Below, in pieces: positions 32,783-42,652 of a stretch of 64,000 nt of DNA. Origin of the DNA: Rhizobium altiplani (GTDB lineage Bacteria > Pseudomonadota > Alphaproteobacteria > Rhizobiales > Rhizobiaceae); NCBI RefSeq assembly GCF_001542405.1, contig NZ_LNCD01000031.1:1-64000 (forward strand), written 5' to 3'. How positions within the stretch are numbered: position 1 is the first letter of the stretch; every line of letters begins with the position of its first letter. Position numbers and translations under genes: made by a program. The notes beneath the pieces were generated by a model that did not search any database, was not told the origin of the DNA, and was given only the letters and a program-made list of their open reading frames with translations.

Positions 32783-34408
32783 ATGCAGGAACCAAAGTTA
32801 TCCTTCCACGGCGCGGCCGGCTCTGTCACCGGTTCGTGCTTCCTCCTCGAGGTTGCTGATTCCCGAATTCTGATCGACTGCGGCATGTTCCAGGGTTCGA
32901 AAAGCGAGAAGGAGCTGAACTATCGTCCCTTCCCCTTCGATCCAGGAGAAATAGACGCCGTTCTCCTGACGCACGCCCATATCGATCATACCGGCCTTCT
33001 GCCCAAGCTCGCAAAGGAAGGGTTCAGTGGACCGATCTACGCGACCCCACCGACGATGGAACTGTGCGGGGTCATGCTGCAGGACTCCGGACATATCCAG
33101 GAATCGGAGGTCAAACAGCTCAACCGCCGCAACCGCAGGCGGTCACGGGAACCTGTCGAGCCCATCTATACGGCTGATGACGCCCGCATGTTGATGCCCC
33201 AATTCGTATCCGTGCCATACCAGGAGTGGCGAGAAGCAGTAGGCGGGGTCAGGTTCCGCTTCTGGAACGCTGGACACCTGCTCGGATCGGCCACGATCGA
33301 GATCGAAGTGGGCGTCGCCGACAGTCTGCGGCGTCTTCTTTTTTCGGGCGATGTCGGCACTCGCTACAAGATGCTGGAAGGGCTGCCGCAGGCTCCTGCG
33401 GGCGTCGACTACCTCGTCTGCGAAAGCACCTATGGCGACCGCGAGCGCGATGACTACACGCAAGTCGCACGTCGCAACCGCTTGAGAGAGATCGTAGCCA
33501 AGGCCCACAATCCGAACGGCGCGCTTCTGATCCCCTCCTTCGCCGTGGAGCGCACGCAGGAAGTGCTAACGGACCTTGTTGCATTGATGGACGACGGCAG
33601 TCTTCCTCGTTCGCCGATCATGATCGACTCGCCGCTGGCCTCCAGAGCGACCGAAGTGTTCAAAGCGCAGGCCGGAGAGCTTGCAAACGCTGCCGCATTC
33701 ACACGTGCACTCAACGCGCCGAATGTCCGATTCACCGAATCCGCAGAGCAGTCGAAGGCTCTCGATCTCGTCCGTGGCTTCCATATCATCATTGCGGCAA
33801 GCGGCATGTGTGAAGCAGGACGCATCCGGCACCGGCTGCGCAACTGGCTCTGGCGACCAGAGTGCACGGTTCTCCTGGTGGGCTTCCAGGCAGCAGGAAC
33901 CCTCGGTCGAATCCTCCAAGACGGCGCCCGTGTGGTGCGGATCCAGGGCGACGAGATCCTGGTGCACGCGAAAATCATAGCCTTCGATGCCTACAGCGGG
34001 CATGCAGACGCCAGCGATCTTGAGGAATGGGTTTCGGCACGAGCGCCGATTGAAAAAGGAGTGTTCCTCGTTCACGGCGAGCCCGCAGCGCGCAGCGCTC
34101 TGACGAGACGACTGTCGAAGACCCTGAAGGTTCCCGTGATGGAGCCTCGGCTCGATGATAGTTTCGTCCTGACCGGGGACGGCGCCCGTCTGCTCGAGGA
34201 TGCGGCACGTGTCCGGCTTGCGCCGGAGCAGCTTGGCCGCCCCGATTGGCACAACGACTTCCAGAGCTTCGTCCTCGATCTGTCCGACCGTCTGAACCAG
34301 GCCGCCGACCGGAAGGGTCGGGCCGTCATTCTCCGTAAGGTCAAACGGGCCCTGGAACCGGAGCAAGATACAGTCGCTGCAAAGGAGAACGAAAATGCTG
34401 TCCACTGA
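32783..34408 (+). CDS. Metallo-beta-lactamase/beta-CASP RNA-processing exonuclease
   Basis: 541 aa from ATG 32783; the open frame upstream runs through the FixK box and is rejected. The MBL core has THAHIDHTG (His64, His66, Asp68, His69), GHLLGSATIEIE and SGDVGTRYK; the beta-CASP domain holds IPSFAVERTQEVL and ASGMCEAGRIRHRL; the RMMBL motif is YSGHADASDLEEW. Proteins of this form process RNA (CPSF73/YsgA-like). Bacterial members with this short layout are often linked with phosphoketolase genes; the link here is direct, since ackA and xfp follow. Confidence 0.9.
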   Translation: MQEPKLSFHGAAGSVTGSCFLLEVADSRILIDCGMFQGSKSEKELNYRPFPFDPGEIDAVLLTHAHIDHTGLLPKLAKEGFSGPIYATPPTMELCGVMLQDSGHIQESEVKQLNRRNRRRSREPVEPIYTADDARMLMPQFVSVPYQEWREAVGGVRFRFWNAGHLLGSATIEIEVGVADSLRRLLFSGDVGTRYKMLEGLPQAPAGVDYLVCESTYGDRERDDYTQVARRNRLREIVAKAHNPNGALLIPSFAVERTQEVLTDLVALMDDGSLPRSPIMIDSPLASRATEVFKAQAGELANAAAFTRALNAPNVRFTESAEQSKALDLVRGFHIIIAASGMCEAGRIRHRLRNWLWRPECTVLLVGFQAAGTLGRILQDGARVVRIQGDEILVHAKIIAFDAYSGHADASDLEEWVSARAPIEKGVFLVHGEPAARSALTRRLSKTLKVPVMEPRLDDSFVLTGDGARLLEDAARVRLAPEQLGRPDWHNDFQSFVLDLSDRLNQAADRKGRAVILRKVKRALEPEQDTVAAKENENAVH

Positions 34409-34685
34409 TCGGGATTACAAACCCGGCGGCGAACATTTCGCGGTCCCCACTCAAGGCGAAGTGGAAGGCAAGCTCATGGTCTCGGAGCTGGTCGCCGTCG
34501 CCTGTTTGCAGGAGCTCCTGAAGAAGGAGCATGCACCGGTCGTGGAAAGAGTTCGGCGTCGCATTCTGCGGGACATGAAGCATCGATGCCACGCCCTGAA
34601 TCTCTGCTCGGATGACGAGAAGGCGACTGCAGATTATGCGCTGCAGATGTTGGAATCTGCGGTGAAAGAGGCCGGCTCCCGATAG
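34395..34685 (+). CDS. Small hypothetical protein in the ackA-xfp operon, 96 aa
   Basis: Start codon overlaps the end of the nuclease gene by 14 bp, with AAGGAG seven bases upstream, so translation is coupled. The protein is helical and charged (EGKLMVSELVAVACLQELLKK, RVRRRILRDMKHRCHALNL), with two Cys in the second half and no membrane segment. Position in a FixK-driven operon between an RNA nuclease and acetate kinase suggests a helper role, but no family was recognised. Confidence 0.65.
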   Translation: MLSTDRDYKPGGEHFAVPTQGEVEGKLMVSELVAVACLQELLKKEHAPVVERVRRRILRDMKHRCHALNLCSDDEKATADYALQMLESAVKEAGSR

Positions 34686-34708
34686 GCTAAAGGCCGAGCG
34701 AGGTCATC

Positions 34709-35917
34709 ATGAGCAAGGAAGTTGGAGTTACCTTCAATGCCGGTTCGTCGAGCTTGAAAATCGGCCTCTTCGACATCGGTTCCGGCGCCGCCAAGCGTCT
34801 CGGCCGCGCTATCGTCTCCCTCGGCGAGCAACCTCGCCTCAAGTACGGCAGCGATGACGAAATCCAGGAGATCGATCTGCCCGCCGCCTCCGATGGCCTT
34901 GGCATCCGGGTCATCTCAAGCGTTCTTGATCGGCTGTTGCACGGCGATTGCCATATCGACTTTGTCGGACACCGCGTCGTGCATGGTGGGCTGATTTTCA
35001 AAGGTCCGACGCTTCTCACCGGCGGCGCCATGTCGCAAATTAGAAGTTTGACGCCAATGGCCCCGCTTCACCAGCCTCAAGCGCTAAACGTGATCGATGC
35101 CGTCTTCGCCCTCTATCCGTCCGTTATTCAGACGGCATCGTTCGACACGGCCTTCCATACTTCGCAATGCAGTCTCGCGACTAGGCTGGCAATTCCCCGC
35201 GCAATGCACGACGCAGGAATACGTCGATACGGCTTCCACGGCCTCTCCTACAAGTACATAGCCACCTATCTTCAAAGATTTGCACCTTACATCGGCGGCG
35301 CCAGGGTGGTCTGCGCTCACCTCGGATACGGCGCAAGTCTCTGTGGCATGGTCGACGGCGTCAGCATCGATACCAGCATGGGATTTTCTGCTCTCGACGG
35401 TATCCCGATGGCGACACGACCGGGCACGCTCGATCCAGGGGTGCTGATCCACCTGCTCAGATCCGAGTTTGCGGATGCCGACAAACTGGAGGACTTCCTT
35501 TATCACCAATGCGGCCTTCTGGGGGTTTCGGGAATAAGTGGCGACACTCAAGCGCTGCTGGAAGATTTCCGCCCCGCCGCAAGGGAGGCACTTGATCTAT
35601 TCTGTTTCAGAATTGCCGGCGAGGTTGGCCGTCTGGCCGTTTCAACAGGCGGCGTCGATGCGCTGGTTTTTACAGGGGGCATCGGGGAACATCAGCCGGA
35701 GATACGCAAAGGCATCGAGAGGCACTTGTCATGGATGGGACTCTCGCTGAACGAGGCCGCCAACAAGTCGAATGCGACAGTCCTGAGCTCAAAGGACAGC
35801 GCCATCGAAGCGTTCGTCATCCCCACTGACGAGGAGCAGGTGATCGCCGACGAGGCACTCGCCGTCATTAGCACACATGGAATTCATCGAGGAGAGCGAC
35901 AATGGCAGACAATGTGA
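34709..35917 (+). CDS. ackA: Acetate kinase
   Basis: 402 aa, usual length. Acetate/propionate kinase signatures: [13 protein letters not shown] near the N-terminus, VGHRVVHGG, the catalytic region [41 protein letters not shown] (variant of HLGNGAS) and [13 protein letters not shown]. It makes ATP and acetate from acetyl phosphate and ADP. The 3' end overlaps the phosphoketolase gene by 16 bp, so both products are made together; this gives ATP without an electron acceptor, fitting the FixK box at the head of the operon. Confidence 0.94.
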   Translation: MSKEVGVTFNAGSSSLKIGLFDIGSGAAKRLGRAIVSLGEQPRLKYGSDDEIQEIDLPAASDGLGIRVISSVLDRLLHGDCHIDFVGHRVVHGGLIFKGPTLLTGGAMSQIRSLTPMAPLHQPQALNVIDAVFALYPSVIQTASFDTAFHTSQCSLATRLAIPRAMHDAGIRRYGFHGLSYKYIATYLQRFAPYIGGARVVCAHLGYGASLCGMVDGVSIDTSMGFSALDGIPMATRPGTLDPGVLIHLLRSEFADADKLEDFLYHQCGLLGVSGISGDTQALLEDFRPAAREALDLFCFRIAGEVGRLAVSTGGVDALVFTGGIGEHQPEIRKGIERHLSWMGLSLNEAANKSNATVLSSKDSAIEAFVIPTDEEQVIADEALAVISTHGIHRGERQWQTM

Positions 35918-38277
35918 TCCTGCGGGGACAGGAACTAGATCTGACAGACCGCTATTGGCGCGCCGCCAACTATTTGTCTGTCGGCCAGATTTACCTGATG
36001 GACAATCCGCTCCTACGGGAGCCGCTCAAACCCGAGCACATCAAGCCGCGGCTGCTCGGCCACTGGGGGACGACACCCGGACTCAACTTCATCTACGCCC
36101 ACCTGAACCGCATCATCAAGCACCGTCACGTCGACGTTCTCTATGTCTGCGGCCCCGGTCATGGCGGGCCGGGAATGGTGGCCAACACCTATCTCGAAGG
36201 CACCTACAGCGAGATCTACCCGGAGGTGTCAGAAGACATCGCCGGTATGCGCAAGCTCTTCAAGCAGTTCTCCTTTCCAGGCGGAATTCCAAGCCATGCA
36301 GCACCCGAGACCCCCGGTTCGATCCACGAAGGCGGAGAACTCGGCTACGCGCTCGTCCATGCCTTCGGAGCCGCCTTCGACAATCCCGGTCTGGTGGTCG
36401 CCTGCGTCGTTGGCGATGGGGAAGCCGAAACCGGCCCCCTGGCGGCGGCGTGGCATTCGAACAAGTTCCTTAATCCCGAGCGCGACGGCGCGGTTTTGCC
36501 GATCCTCCACCTGAATGGTTACAAGATCGCCAATCCGACCATTCTCTCACGAACGCGCGACGGCGATCTCGAAAGTCTGTTTTGGGGGTACGGCTATCAA
36601 CCGATCTTCGTCGAAGGCCACGAGCCAGCCGAGATGCATCGGAAAATGGCAGAGGCGCTCGATGAGGCATTCGATCTGATCGAGGCATTCCAGACCGATG
36701 CTCGCTCCAAGCCCGAGTACCGCGACGTGCCTCGGTGGCCGATGATCATATTGCGCAGTCCGAAAGGCTGGACAGGCCCCAAGGAGGTTGACGGCAAGAA
36801 GGTGGAGGGCTTCTGGAGAGCTCATCAGGTTCCCGTTGCAAACTGCCGGCGCGACGATAGCCATCGAAAGATCCTCGAGGACTGGATGCGGAGCTACGAA
36901 CCAGAGGACCTCTTCGATGGGGACGGCCGTCTGAAAGCGGAACTTCGTGCGCTTGCTCCGCAAGGTGACAAGAGAATGGGCGCAGTTCCTTACGGGAACG
37001 GCGGTCGTCTTCGAACCGAACTGATCCTGCCCAAGCTTTCCGAACATGCAGTTGAAGTGGGCGAGCGCGGGTCACTCCAAGTCCAGTCGACCGAGGTTCT
37101 CGGAAGATACCTGCGCGACGTCCTCAAGCTCAATGCCGGCGGAAGCAACTTTCGAATCTTCGGACCGGACGAGACCGAATCCAATCGCCTCGGGAGCGTT
37201 TTCGAGGAGACCAACCGGGTATGGTTGCAGAAGATCGAGGAATACGACGTCCACCTCGCTCGAGACGGACGGGTCATGGAGGTCCTCAGCGAACATTTGT
37301 GCCAGGGATGGCTTGAAGGCTACCTTCTCACAGGTCGGCATGGGTTCTTCTCTTGCTACGAAGCCTTCATCCACATCGTCGATTCGATGTTTAACCAGCA
37401 TGCAAAATGGCTCAAGGTTTCGCGGGAGCTGGCATGGCGAAAGCCGATCTCCTCGCTCAACTATCTGCTGACGTCGCATGTCTGGCGACAGGATCATAAC
37501 GGCTTCTCGCACCAGGATCCGGGTTTCGTCGACCTTGTTGCCAACAAGAAGGCTGACATCGTTCGCATCTATCTGCCCCCCGACGCCAACACACTGCTGT
37601 GGGTCGGCGACCACTGCCTTCGGACCTTTAACCGCGTCAATGTCATCATTGCGGGAAAACAACCGGAATCGCAGTACTTGTCGATGGAAGAAGCGATCAG
37701 ACATTGCGAAGCCGGCCTGGGCGTTTGGGAATGGGCGAGCTTCGAGGACGACACGGTCTCGCCCGATGTCGTCATGGCCTGCGCGGGTGACGTGCCGACG
37801 ATGGAAACGCTCGCGGCGGTAATGCTTCTTCATGAAGCGATCCCAGCGTTGAAGATCAGGACCGTCAATGTCGTCGATCTCTTGGCCCTGCAGGATCCGG
37901 ATCGACACCCCCATGGCCTGGACAACCAGACGTTCGATGAAATCTTCACCACGGACAGGCCAGTGATCTTCGCCTACCACGGCTACCCCAGCCTCATTCA
38001 TCGCTTGACGTACCGACGGACGAACCATGAGAACATCCACGTTAGAGGCTTCGTGGAGGAAGGCACAACCACAACTCCGTTCGACATGACGGTAATCAAT
38101 CAGCTCGACCGGTATCACCTCGCTTTGGAGGCGATCGAACGGGTTCCGGGTTTGGCCGCGAAGGTGCCGGACGTGACCGAGAAGCTGAAAGACAAGCTCG
38201 CCGAACACACAGCGTTCATCACGGAAAGCGGAGAGGACATGGCCGAAATCACTGGCTGGCGATGGCGACGGGTGTGA
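35902..38277 (+). CDS. xfp: Xylulose-5-phosphate/fructose-6-phosphate phosphoketolase
   Basis: 791 aa, full length. Typical sequence throughout: [75 protein letters not shown], the thiamine-diphosphate motif [10 protein letters not shown] with downstream Asn, and [12 protein letters not shown] in the pyrimidine domain. It splits xylulose-5-P (or fructose-6-P) with phosphate to acetyl-P and a triose- or tetrose-P; acetate kinase then takes the acetyl-P. GAGGAG precedes the ATG, which lies inside ackA. Confidence 0.95.
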   Translation: MADNVILRGQELDLTDRYWRAANYLSVGQIYLMDNPLLREPLKPEHIKPRLLGHWGTTPGLNFIYAHLNRIIKHRHVDVLYVCGPGHGGPGMVANTYLEGTYSEIYPEVSEDIAGMRKLFKQFSFPGGIPSHAAPETPGSIHEGGELGYALVHAFGAAFDNPGLVVACVVGDGEAETGPLAAAWHSNKFLNPERDGAVLPILHLNGYKIANPTILSRTRDGDLESLFWGYGYQPIFVEGHEPAEMHRKMAEALDEAFDLIEAFQTDARSKPEYRDVPRWPMIILRSPKGWTGPKEVDGKKVEGFWRAHQVPVANCRRDDSHRKILEDWMRSYEPEDLFDGDGRLKAELRALAPQGDKRMGAVPYGNGGRLRTELILPKLSEHAVEVGERGSLQVQSTEVLGRYLRDVLKLNAGGSNFRIFGPDETESNRLGSVFEETNRVWLQKIEEYDVHLARDGRVMEVLSEHLCQGWLEGYLLTGRHGFFSCYEAFIHIVDSMFNQHAKWLKVSRELAWRKPISSLNYLLTSHVWRQDHNGFSHQDPGFVDLVANKKADIVRIYLPPDANTLLWVGDHCLRTFNRVNVIIAGKQPESQYLSMEEAIRHCEAGLGVWEWASFEDDTVSPDVVMACAGDVPTMETLAAVMLLHEAIPALKIRTVNVVDLLALQDPDRHPHGLDNQTFDEIFTTDRPVIFAYHGYPSLIHRLTYRRTNHENIHVRGFVEEGTTTTPFDMTVINQLDRYHLALEAIERVPGLAAKVPDVTEKLKDKLAEHTAFITESGEDMAEITGWRWRRV

Positions 38278-38727
38278 GGAACGATGGTCGGCAGCGATGA
38301 TGTTTTCAGTGTCGCAGCGTGCCACAGCGCTTTAGAATGACTGGTCAAGGATCGCAGCGCGCGCCAGCAGCGACAAGTTTGCCGACGATTTCATCTGGCA
38401 GGAAGCGAGAAGCTTGGGCCGTTGGGCCGTTGCCGCCCGCATCGTCGATGGGCTCCGCGACGACCGTTGCTGCTGGCGGCTCGTTGTGAAGGGTGCGTAG
38501 CGTCCCAGGCAGGGCGCCCGGAGCCATAAGCCAACAACAGCGGCCATGAACCGATGGCTTGGGAGCGCGTGATGAGTCCACCTCGTTCTATGCAGGTTTG
38601 GCTGCGGACCTTCCTGTCACGTCCGGATTGGCGCTGAAAAAGGCAGCGAAGCCACCTTTCGAAATGTAGTCAAGACGCGTTCGGGAGCTTTCTCCTTATT
38701 CGGCCCGCCGCGATGCGTACAGCTGGG
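38278..38727. other. Gene-free stretch after xfp
   Basis: 450 bp with two overlapping minus-strand open frames of about 70-78 codons but no ribosome site, no family match and no FixK box. No clear terminator hairpin found. It may hold decayed sequence that I cannot identify. Confidence 0.4.
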
Positions 38728-39120
38728 TCAATGTCTTCCAAAGATGGTCTGCGCAATCGTGTCGGCGTAAACGCCTTGCTCGTTCCGGAAGGCAGAGATT
38801 CCGCTTGCCGGAATCCGTTCTAGATGAGCCTGCGCATTCGATCTTGAGGGTGCCTCGGCAGCTTGATTGAAGTTCGCTTTTGCCATTGCGTTCCCCCTCG
38901 TACTCTCGATCCGCCTTTGGTCTGTCTGGTCCGATGCCTGCGGCCGGACCCGCGCGTTAGCGCCGCGTCCGTTCAGCCAGGCGATCAGCTGCCGAGCCTC
39001 CTTTCGGGTGAGGAGGACCGTCGTGGCATCAACTTCGGCGGGCGAGCCACTGGCAGTATCAACCACATTGAACAGACCGTGACGTGTGGGCACACAGACG
39101 TATTTCGCTTTGTTTGCCAT
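38728..39120 (-). CDS. Hypothetical protein, 130 aa
   Basis: ATG at 39118-39120 with GAGG nine bases upstream. The N-terminal half (KYVCVPTRHGLFNVVDTASG, TVLLTRKEARQLIAWLNGRG) looks like a small alpha/beta domain; the C-terminal half is rich in Ala, Asn and Gln and probably disordered. No family recognised. The two FixK-type sites at 39225-39270 lie 104-136 bp upstream and may serve this gene as well as the divergent DUF2254 gene. Confidence 0.5.
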   Translation of the reverse strand: MANKAKYVCVPTRHGLFNVVDTASGSPAEVDATTVLLTRKEARQLIAWLNGRGANARVRPQASDQTDQRRIESTRGNAMAKANFNQAAEAPSRSNAQAHLERIPASGISAFRNEQGVYADTIAQTIFGRH

Positions 39121-39224
39121 CGCTGCCAACCTCGGCTTCGGTTCCGACCACTTCGGAACTCGTTATCGGCTCGACCGAAATGACTGGGTCACAAAGAATG
39201 CTAGCAGCAGATCACCCGCTGACA

Positions 39225-39238
39225 TTGAGCTAGATCAA
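39225..39238. promoter_or_regulatory. Near-match FixK box TTGAGCTAGATCAA
   Basis: One mismatch from consensus; 18 bp from a perfect box, in the divergent region of the DUF2254 gene and the 130-aa gene. Confidence 0.5.
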
Positions 39239-39256
39239 ACTAAAAGCTTCCCCATC

Positions 39257-39270
39257 TTGATCGGCATCAA
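39257..39270 (+). promoter_or_regulatory. FixK/FNR box TTGATCGGCATCAA
   Basis: Perfect palindrome 69 bp before the DUF2254 gene; the same sequence as the box next to fixK. Confidence 0.85.
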
Positions 39271-39339
39271 TGTCCATTCCTGGCGAGGAGGTAATCTCCT
39301 GGGCACGTTCGTTTAAGTCTCCAGCAGAGAGATTTGCCG

Positions 39340-40635
39340 ATGGGTTGGAACCAGTGGTACAGCTTTAAAAGCTACATGAGATCCTCTCTGTGGATCGTTC
39401 CGTTCATTGCGCTGCTCCTTTATCTCGTCGCGATCCGGCTAGTCTACGCTTTCGGAGATTGGCCCCCGGCGCTCGACATATGGCCCTGGGAAGTAGCGGG
39501 GACACAACGAATGCTGGAGACGATCATCACCATGACGTTGACTTTCGTCGTCTTCACATTCGGGTCGCTGCTCGTGGCGATTCAAGTCGCCGGTGGTCAG
39601 TTGACGCCCAGGATCATCGCGACGACCCTTCTGCGGGACAACGCCATCCGGTTTACCGTCGGCCTGTTCATCTTTACGCTCCTGTTCGCGACCGGCGCCC
39701 TTTCCAGACTGGATACGGCGGTTCCTCACGGTGTTTCTGGGATGGCTGGCCTACTGGGCTTTTTGTCCATCGCAGCCTTTCTCTACCTGATCGACTATGC
39801 GGCACGGTTGCTGCGTCCCGTCAGTATCATTTTAAGGGTCGGCGAACGAGGGCATGCAGTCATCGAGGAGGTGTATCCGGATCTTGCAGGTAACGGAGGC
39901 TCGCATGACGATAGCATCCCGTTCACAGCCGTGCCTGACAAACTCGTATTCCAACAGGCGACCCCTGCTGTCGTCGTCGCAGTCAATGTGAAAGCCCTCG
40001 TAGCCCTGGCCGAGCGGACAGACTCTATCATCGAACTTGTGCCGAGGGTCGGCGACTTCGTTGGAACCGGCGAAGTTCTATTCCGCCTCTACGGCCAAAA
40101 CTTGCCAGACGAAGGGAGGTTGAGAACCCTGGTCGCTCTCGGGCCGGAGCGGACACTTGAGCAGGATTCGACGTTTGCGTTCAGGATAATCGTCGATATC
40201 GGCATCAAGGCTTTGTCAAAGGCCATCAACGATCCCACGACAGCCGTCCTTGCGATCGACCAGCTTCAACGTCTCCTATGCTTCGTCGGTGGAAGGCACC
40301 TGCTCGGCGATGAGATGAGGAGCAAGTCCGGCAAGTTGCGGCTGATCTGCAGAACGCCGAACTGGGAGGATTTCGTGCAGTTAACCTTCAGCGAGATCCG
40401 CCTCTACGGCGCTGAAAACTTCCAGATCGCCCGTCGACTGCGCGCGGTAATCGAATTTGCATCACAGGTTCTGCCTGACGATCGTCGCCCAGCCCTCCTC
40501 AGTGAACTGGATCTGCTCGACCGAATGCTCGAGAGGATCTACGTTTTTCCGGAGGATTTGAACCTGGCTCGGACGCCCGACTCGCAAGGACTGGGCGGCT
40601 CGGGGAGACGGTCGAGCCATGCTAGCTCGGATTGA
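39340..40635 (+). CDS. DUF2254 membrane protein
   Basis: 431 aa from ATG 39340. Four N-terminal transmembrane helices (about 16-38, 60-85, 105-125 and 130-155), with TLTFVVFTFGSLLVAIQVAGGQLTPRI, the hallmark of DUF2254, followed by a soluble domain including FRIIVDIGIKALSKAINDPTTAV. Function of the family is unknown; it is found widely in proteobacterial inner membranes. Driven by a near-perfect and a perfect FixK box in tandem. Its 3' end overlaps the decayed transporter on the other strand by 14 bp. Confidence 0.88.
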   Translation: MGWNQWYSFKSYMRSSLWIVPFIALLLYLVAIRLVYAFGDWPPALDIWPWEVAGTQRMLETIITMTLTFVVFTFGSLLVAIQVAGGQLTPRIIATTLLRDNAIRFTVGLFIFTLLFATGALSRLDTAVPHGVSGMAGLLGFLSIAAFLYLIDYAARLLRPVSIILRVGERGHAVIEEVYPDLAGNGGSHDDSIPFTAVPDKLVFQQATPAVVVAVNVKALVALAERTDSIIELVPRVGDFVGTGEVLFRLYGQNLPDEGRLRTLVALGPERTLEQDSTFAFRIIVDIGIKALSKAINDPTTAVLAIDQLQRLLCFVGGRHLLGDEMRSKSGKLRLICRTPNWEDFVQLTFSEIRLYGAENFQIARRLRAVIEFASQVLPDDRRPALLSELDLLDRMLERIYVFPEDLNLARTPDSQGLGGSGRRSSHASSD

Positions 40636-41372
40636 GCTCAAGACGTGGGTTCGGAGTCAGTCGATTCAATAACTTCGCAACGCCAAATCCAACCAGCAAA
40701 GTGATACAGGCGGCCGGCATGCACATCGTGCCAGCGCGCGGATCTGTGTCAGGTAGCAAGAGCGGCACCCACGTTTCTGGTTGAAACTCCGAGCGTGACA
40801 ACGCTTCGCTTGTCGGGAGGAAGCCCGAACGAAAGCACATAGGAATACACCGCCAGTCCGCAGTAATAGATCAACTGTGCGGCGATCGCCCAGGTTCCAA
40901 CCGCGCTCAGCATATCCTGCCAGTTCTGGAGAAAGGCGGCAGAAAGAAGGACAACGATGTTCAGCGCGACCAGCTTTCTTAGGATCGGATCGCGTCGGTC
41001 TGCTCATCTTGCTGGGAGGCTACGCACTCCGATGCCAATATCAAAAGGAGCAAGAACCAGCAGCGGGAGGGGTCGCGCGATCACGATGAATGCGGCCGTA
41101 TACGCTGGATCGCCTTTTGCGACATCTGAAAGTTGAGGCAGGAATGGTGCGCGTGGCGTCAGGCCAGCACCAGCAGGCCGAGCGCATAAGCGATAAACCG
41201 GTCAAGAGCGGCCCGACAGTAAAACCCGACAGCACGCTGGACATTACGAACCGCCTGTCATGCGTGCGGCCCAAGCATCCTTCACATTGAGCTTTAGGCC
41301 GACGTCGACCAAGCTGCCGCGCATGAACAAAACAAGCGCGACATGTAGCGTGTACTTCGGCAAATCGGACAT
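40622..41372 (-). pseudogene. Decayed bile acid:sodium symporter (BASS) family transporter
   Basis: ATG at 41370-41372 with GGGAGG upstream; the first frame gives SDLPKYTLHVALVLFMRGSL and VDVGLKLNVKDAWAARMTGG, then a stop. Other frames continue with GLTPRAPFLPQLSDVAKGDP, IVIARPLPLLVLAPFDIGIG, AVGTWAIAAQLIYYCGLAVY, SYVLSFGLPPDKRSVVTLGV, STRNVGAALAPL and finally TDPRAGTMCMPAACITLLVG to a TAG at 40622. The order is that of BASS/arsenite-type transporters of about 320 aa, with several frameshifts and an internal loss. A near-match FixK box lies 59 bp before its start. Confidence 0.8.
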
Positions 41373-41431
41373 CGTCGGCGCCTCCCTGGACATTCTGTCG
41401 TGACGATACCGCAGTGTCTGACAACCAGTCC

Positions 41432-41445
41432 TTGATCTCCTTCAA
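41432..41445 (-). promoter_or_regulatory. Near-match FixK box TTGATCTCCTTCAA
   Basis: One mismatch (TTCAA), 59 bp before the start of the decayed transporter on the minus strand. Confidence 0.5.
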
Positions 41446-41512
41446 TGTACTCCGCCAAGATCGCTGTTTACGGCGAAAGTGGTGCCTGGACCGATACAGG
41501 TTTTGTCCTGAT

Positions 41513-41526
41513 TTGATCCCCGTCAA
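41513..41526 (+). promoter_or_regulatory. FixK/FNR box TTGATCCCCGTCAA
   Basis: Perfect palindrome 69 bp before the DUF2267 gene; the last perfect box in the window. Confidence 0.85.
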
Positions 41527-41595
41527 TGCGTCCTCACCGCTTGCTGCTAGTCTCTTTTCGAAGGGGACACGAATTCCTCGAAACAGGAGGGTCAA

Positions 41596-42084
41596 ATGCG
41601 TTACAGTCCCGTTCTCACCTTCCCCAACGCCGCACAGGAAGCAGCCGTTTGGATCCGAGAGCTTTCGGAACTGCTTGGCTGCGAGCAGAGTGTCGCATAC
41701 GAAGTGTTGCGTATAATCCTGCACGCGGTGCGTGACAGGCTTTCGGTGGACGACAATGCCAAGGTTGGCAATGATCTGCCATTGCTACTTCGGGGCCTCT
41801 ACTTCGAGGCATGGGACCCGATGAAGAGCCACGGGTACGATGACCTTCGCGATCTACCGGCCTCCCTGCTAAGGGTCTTGCCACATACCGTTGCGTCAGA
41901 CAGAGATGTGTTTACAAAGATCCTGAGATTGATCGAAGACCGACGCCGGCACATGAAATCGACCAAGCTCGACCTTGCGCTGAAGCTTTGCGCTACGTCT
42001 GTCGAAAATAGCGACCCCGCCAACCTTGTTCCTGAGAACGAGCTATTATCCGAAACTGCGTTAGGTCCATCGCACAATCACTAA
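41596..42084 (+). CDS. DUF2267 family protein
   Basis: 162 aa, soluble. The DUF2267 pattern is clear: AAVWIRELSELLGCEQSVAYEVLRIILHAVRDRL, then VGNDLPLLLRGLYFEAWDP. These small helical proteins of unknown role are frequent among rhizobial stress genes. The C-terminal 40 residues (MKSTKLDLALKLCATSVENS and after) are not part of the domain. AGGAGG precedes the ATG and a perfect FixK box lies 69 bp upstream. Confidence 0.85.
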   Translation: MRYSPVLTFPNAAQEAAVWIRELSELLGCEQSVAYEVLRIILHAVRDRLSVDDNAKVGNDLPLLLRGLYFEAWDPMKSHGYDDLRDLPASLLRVLPHTVASDRDVFTKILRLIEDRRRHMKSTKLDLALKLCATSVENSDPANLVPENELLSETALGPSHNH

Positions 42085-42094
42085 AGAGGATTCT

Positions 42095-42499
42095 TGAAAT
42101 TAGATGGATAATAGCCGGGCGCCTTATTCATTTCTCGTCCATTGCATCGGCCGCACAGTTGCCCTCCCCCGCCTCAGATCAAAAGGTCGAGCAGCTATTG
42201 CGCTTGCTGGATGATCCCGACGTTCGAGGGTGTCTTGAAAGCCGCAAGCCTGGGCAGCCGGTGTCTGTTTCAAACGTGAACAGGCTCGGCTTCGCGGATG
42301 GAAAGCGTCTATCCGCGAGCGCGTCGACAGGTTCCTAAACGCGCTTCCGCGAGTACCCGAGAAAGTGAACATGGCCGCGACAAGAACCCGCGCAGAAGCT
42401 GCCGCCAAGGGCTATGCGCCGGTGTTTGCGATCTTTGCAACCGTTCTCGCCGTCGGCCTCGCGACTGAAATGGTCGACCGAGATAAGAGAGGAGCGTGA
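42095..42499 (+). pseudogene. MscS-type mechanosensitive channel, N-terminal remnant
   Basis: Reads WIIAGRLIHFSSIASAAQLP (signal-like end), SDQKVEQLLRLLDDPDVRGC, then in another frame SIRERVDRFLNALPRVPEKV, TRAEAAAKGYAPVFAIFATV and LAVGLATEMVDRD to a TGA at 42497-42499. This is the periplasmic N-terminus and first helix of rhizobial MscS-like channels; the channel domain is absent. At least one frameshift (near 42290). It directly follows the DUF2267 gene and probably once shared its promoter. Confidence 0.7.
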
Positions 42500-42652
42500 T
42501 CGCTACGCCAGCTTTTGCACGGCCCCCCGGACACCGCTGCTTCTTTGGTCAAGGACGAAGATTTCCTGACTCACCAATTCGAAATCTCAGCGAATAAGGA
42601 CCTTCATCAGGTACATCAAGATTCTAATTTGAGACATCACTAAATATATTAT

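Noticed and set aside
37072..38325. 417-codon minus-strand ORF opposite xfp
   Set aside because: Antisense to a well-conserved phosphoketolase; no motif or ribosome site.
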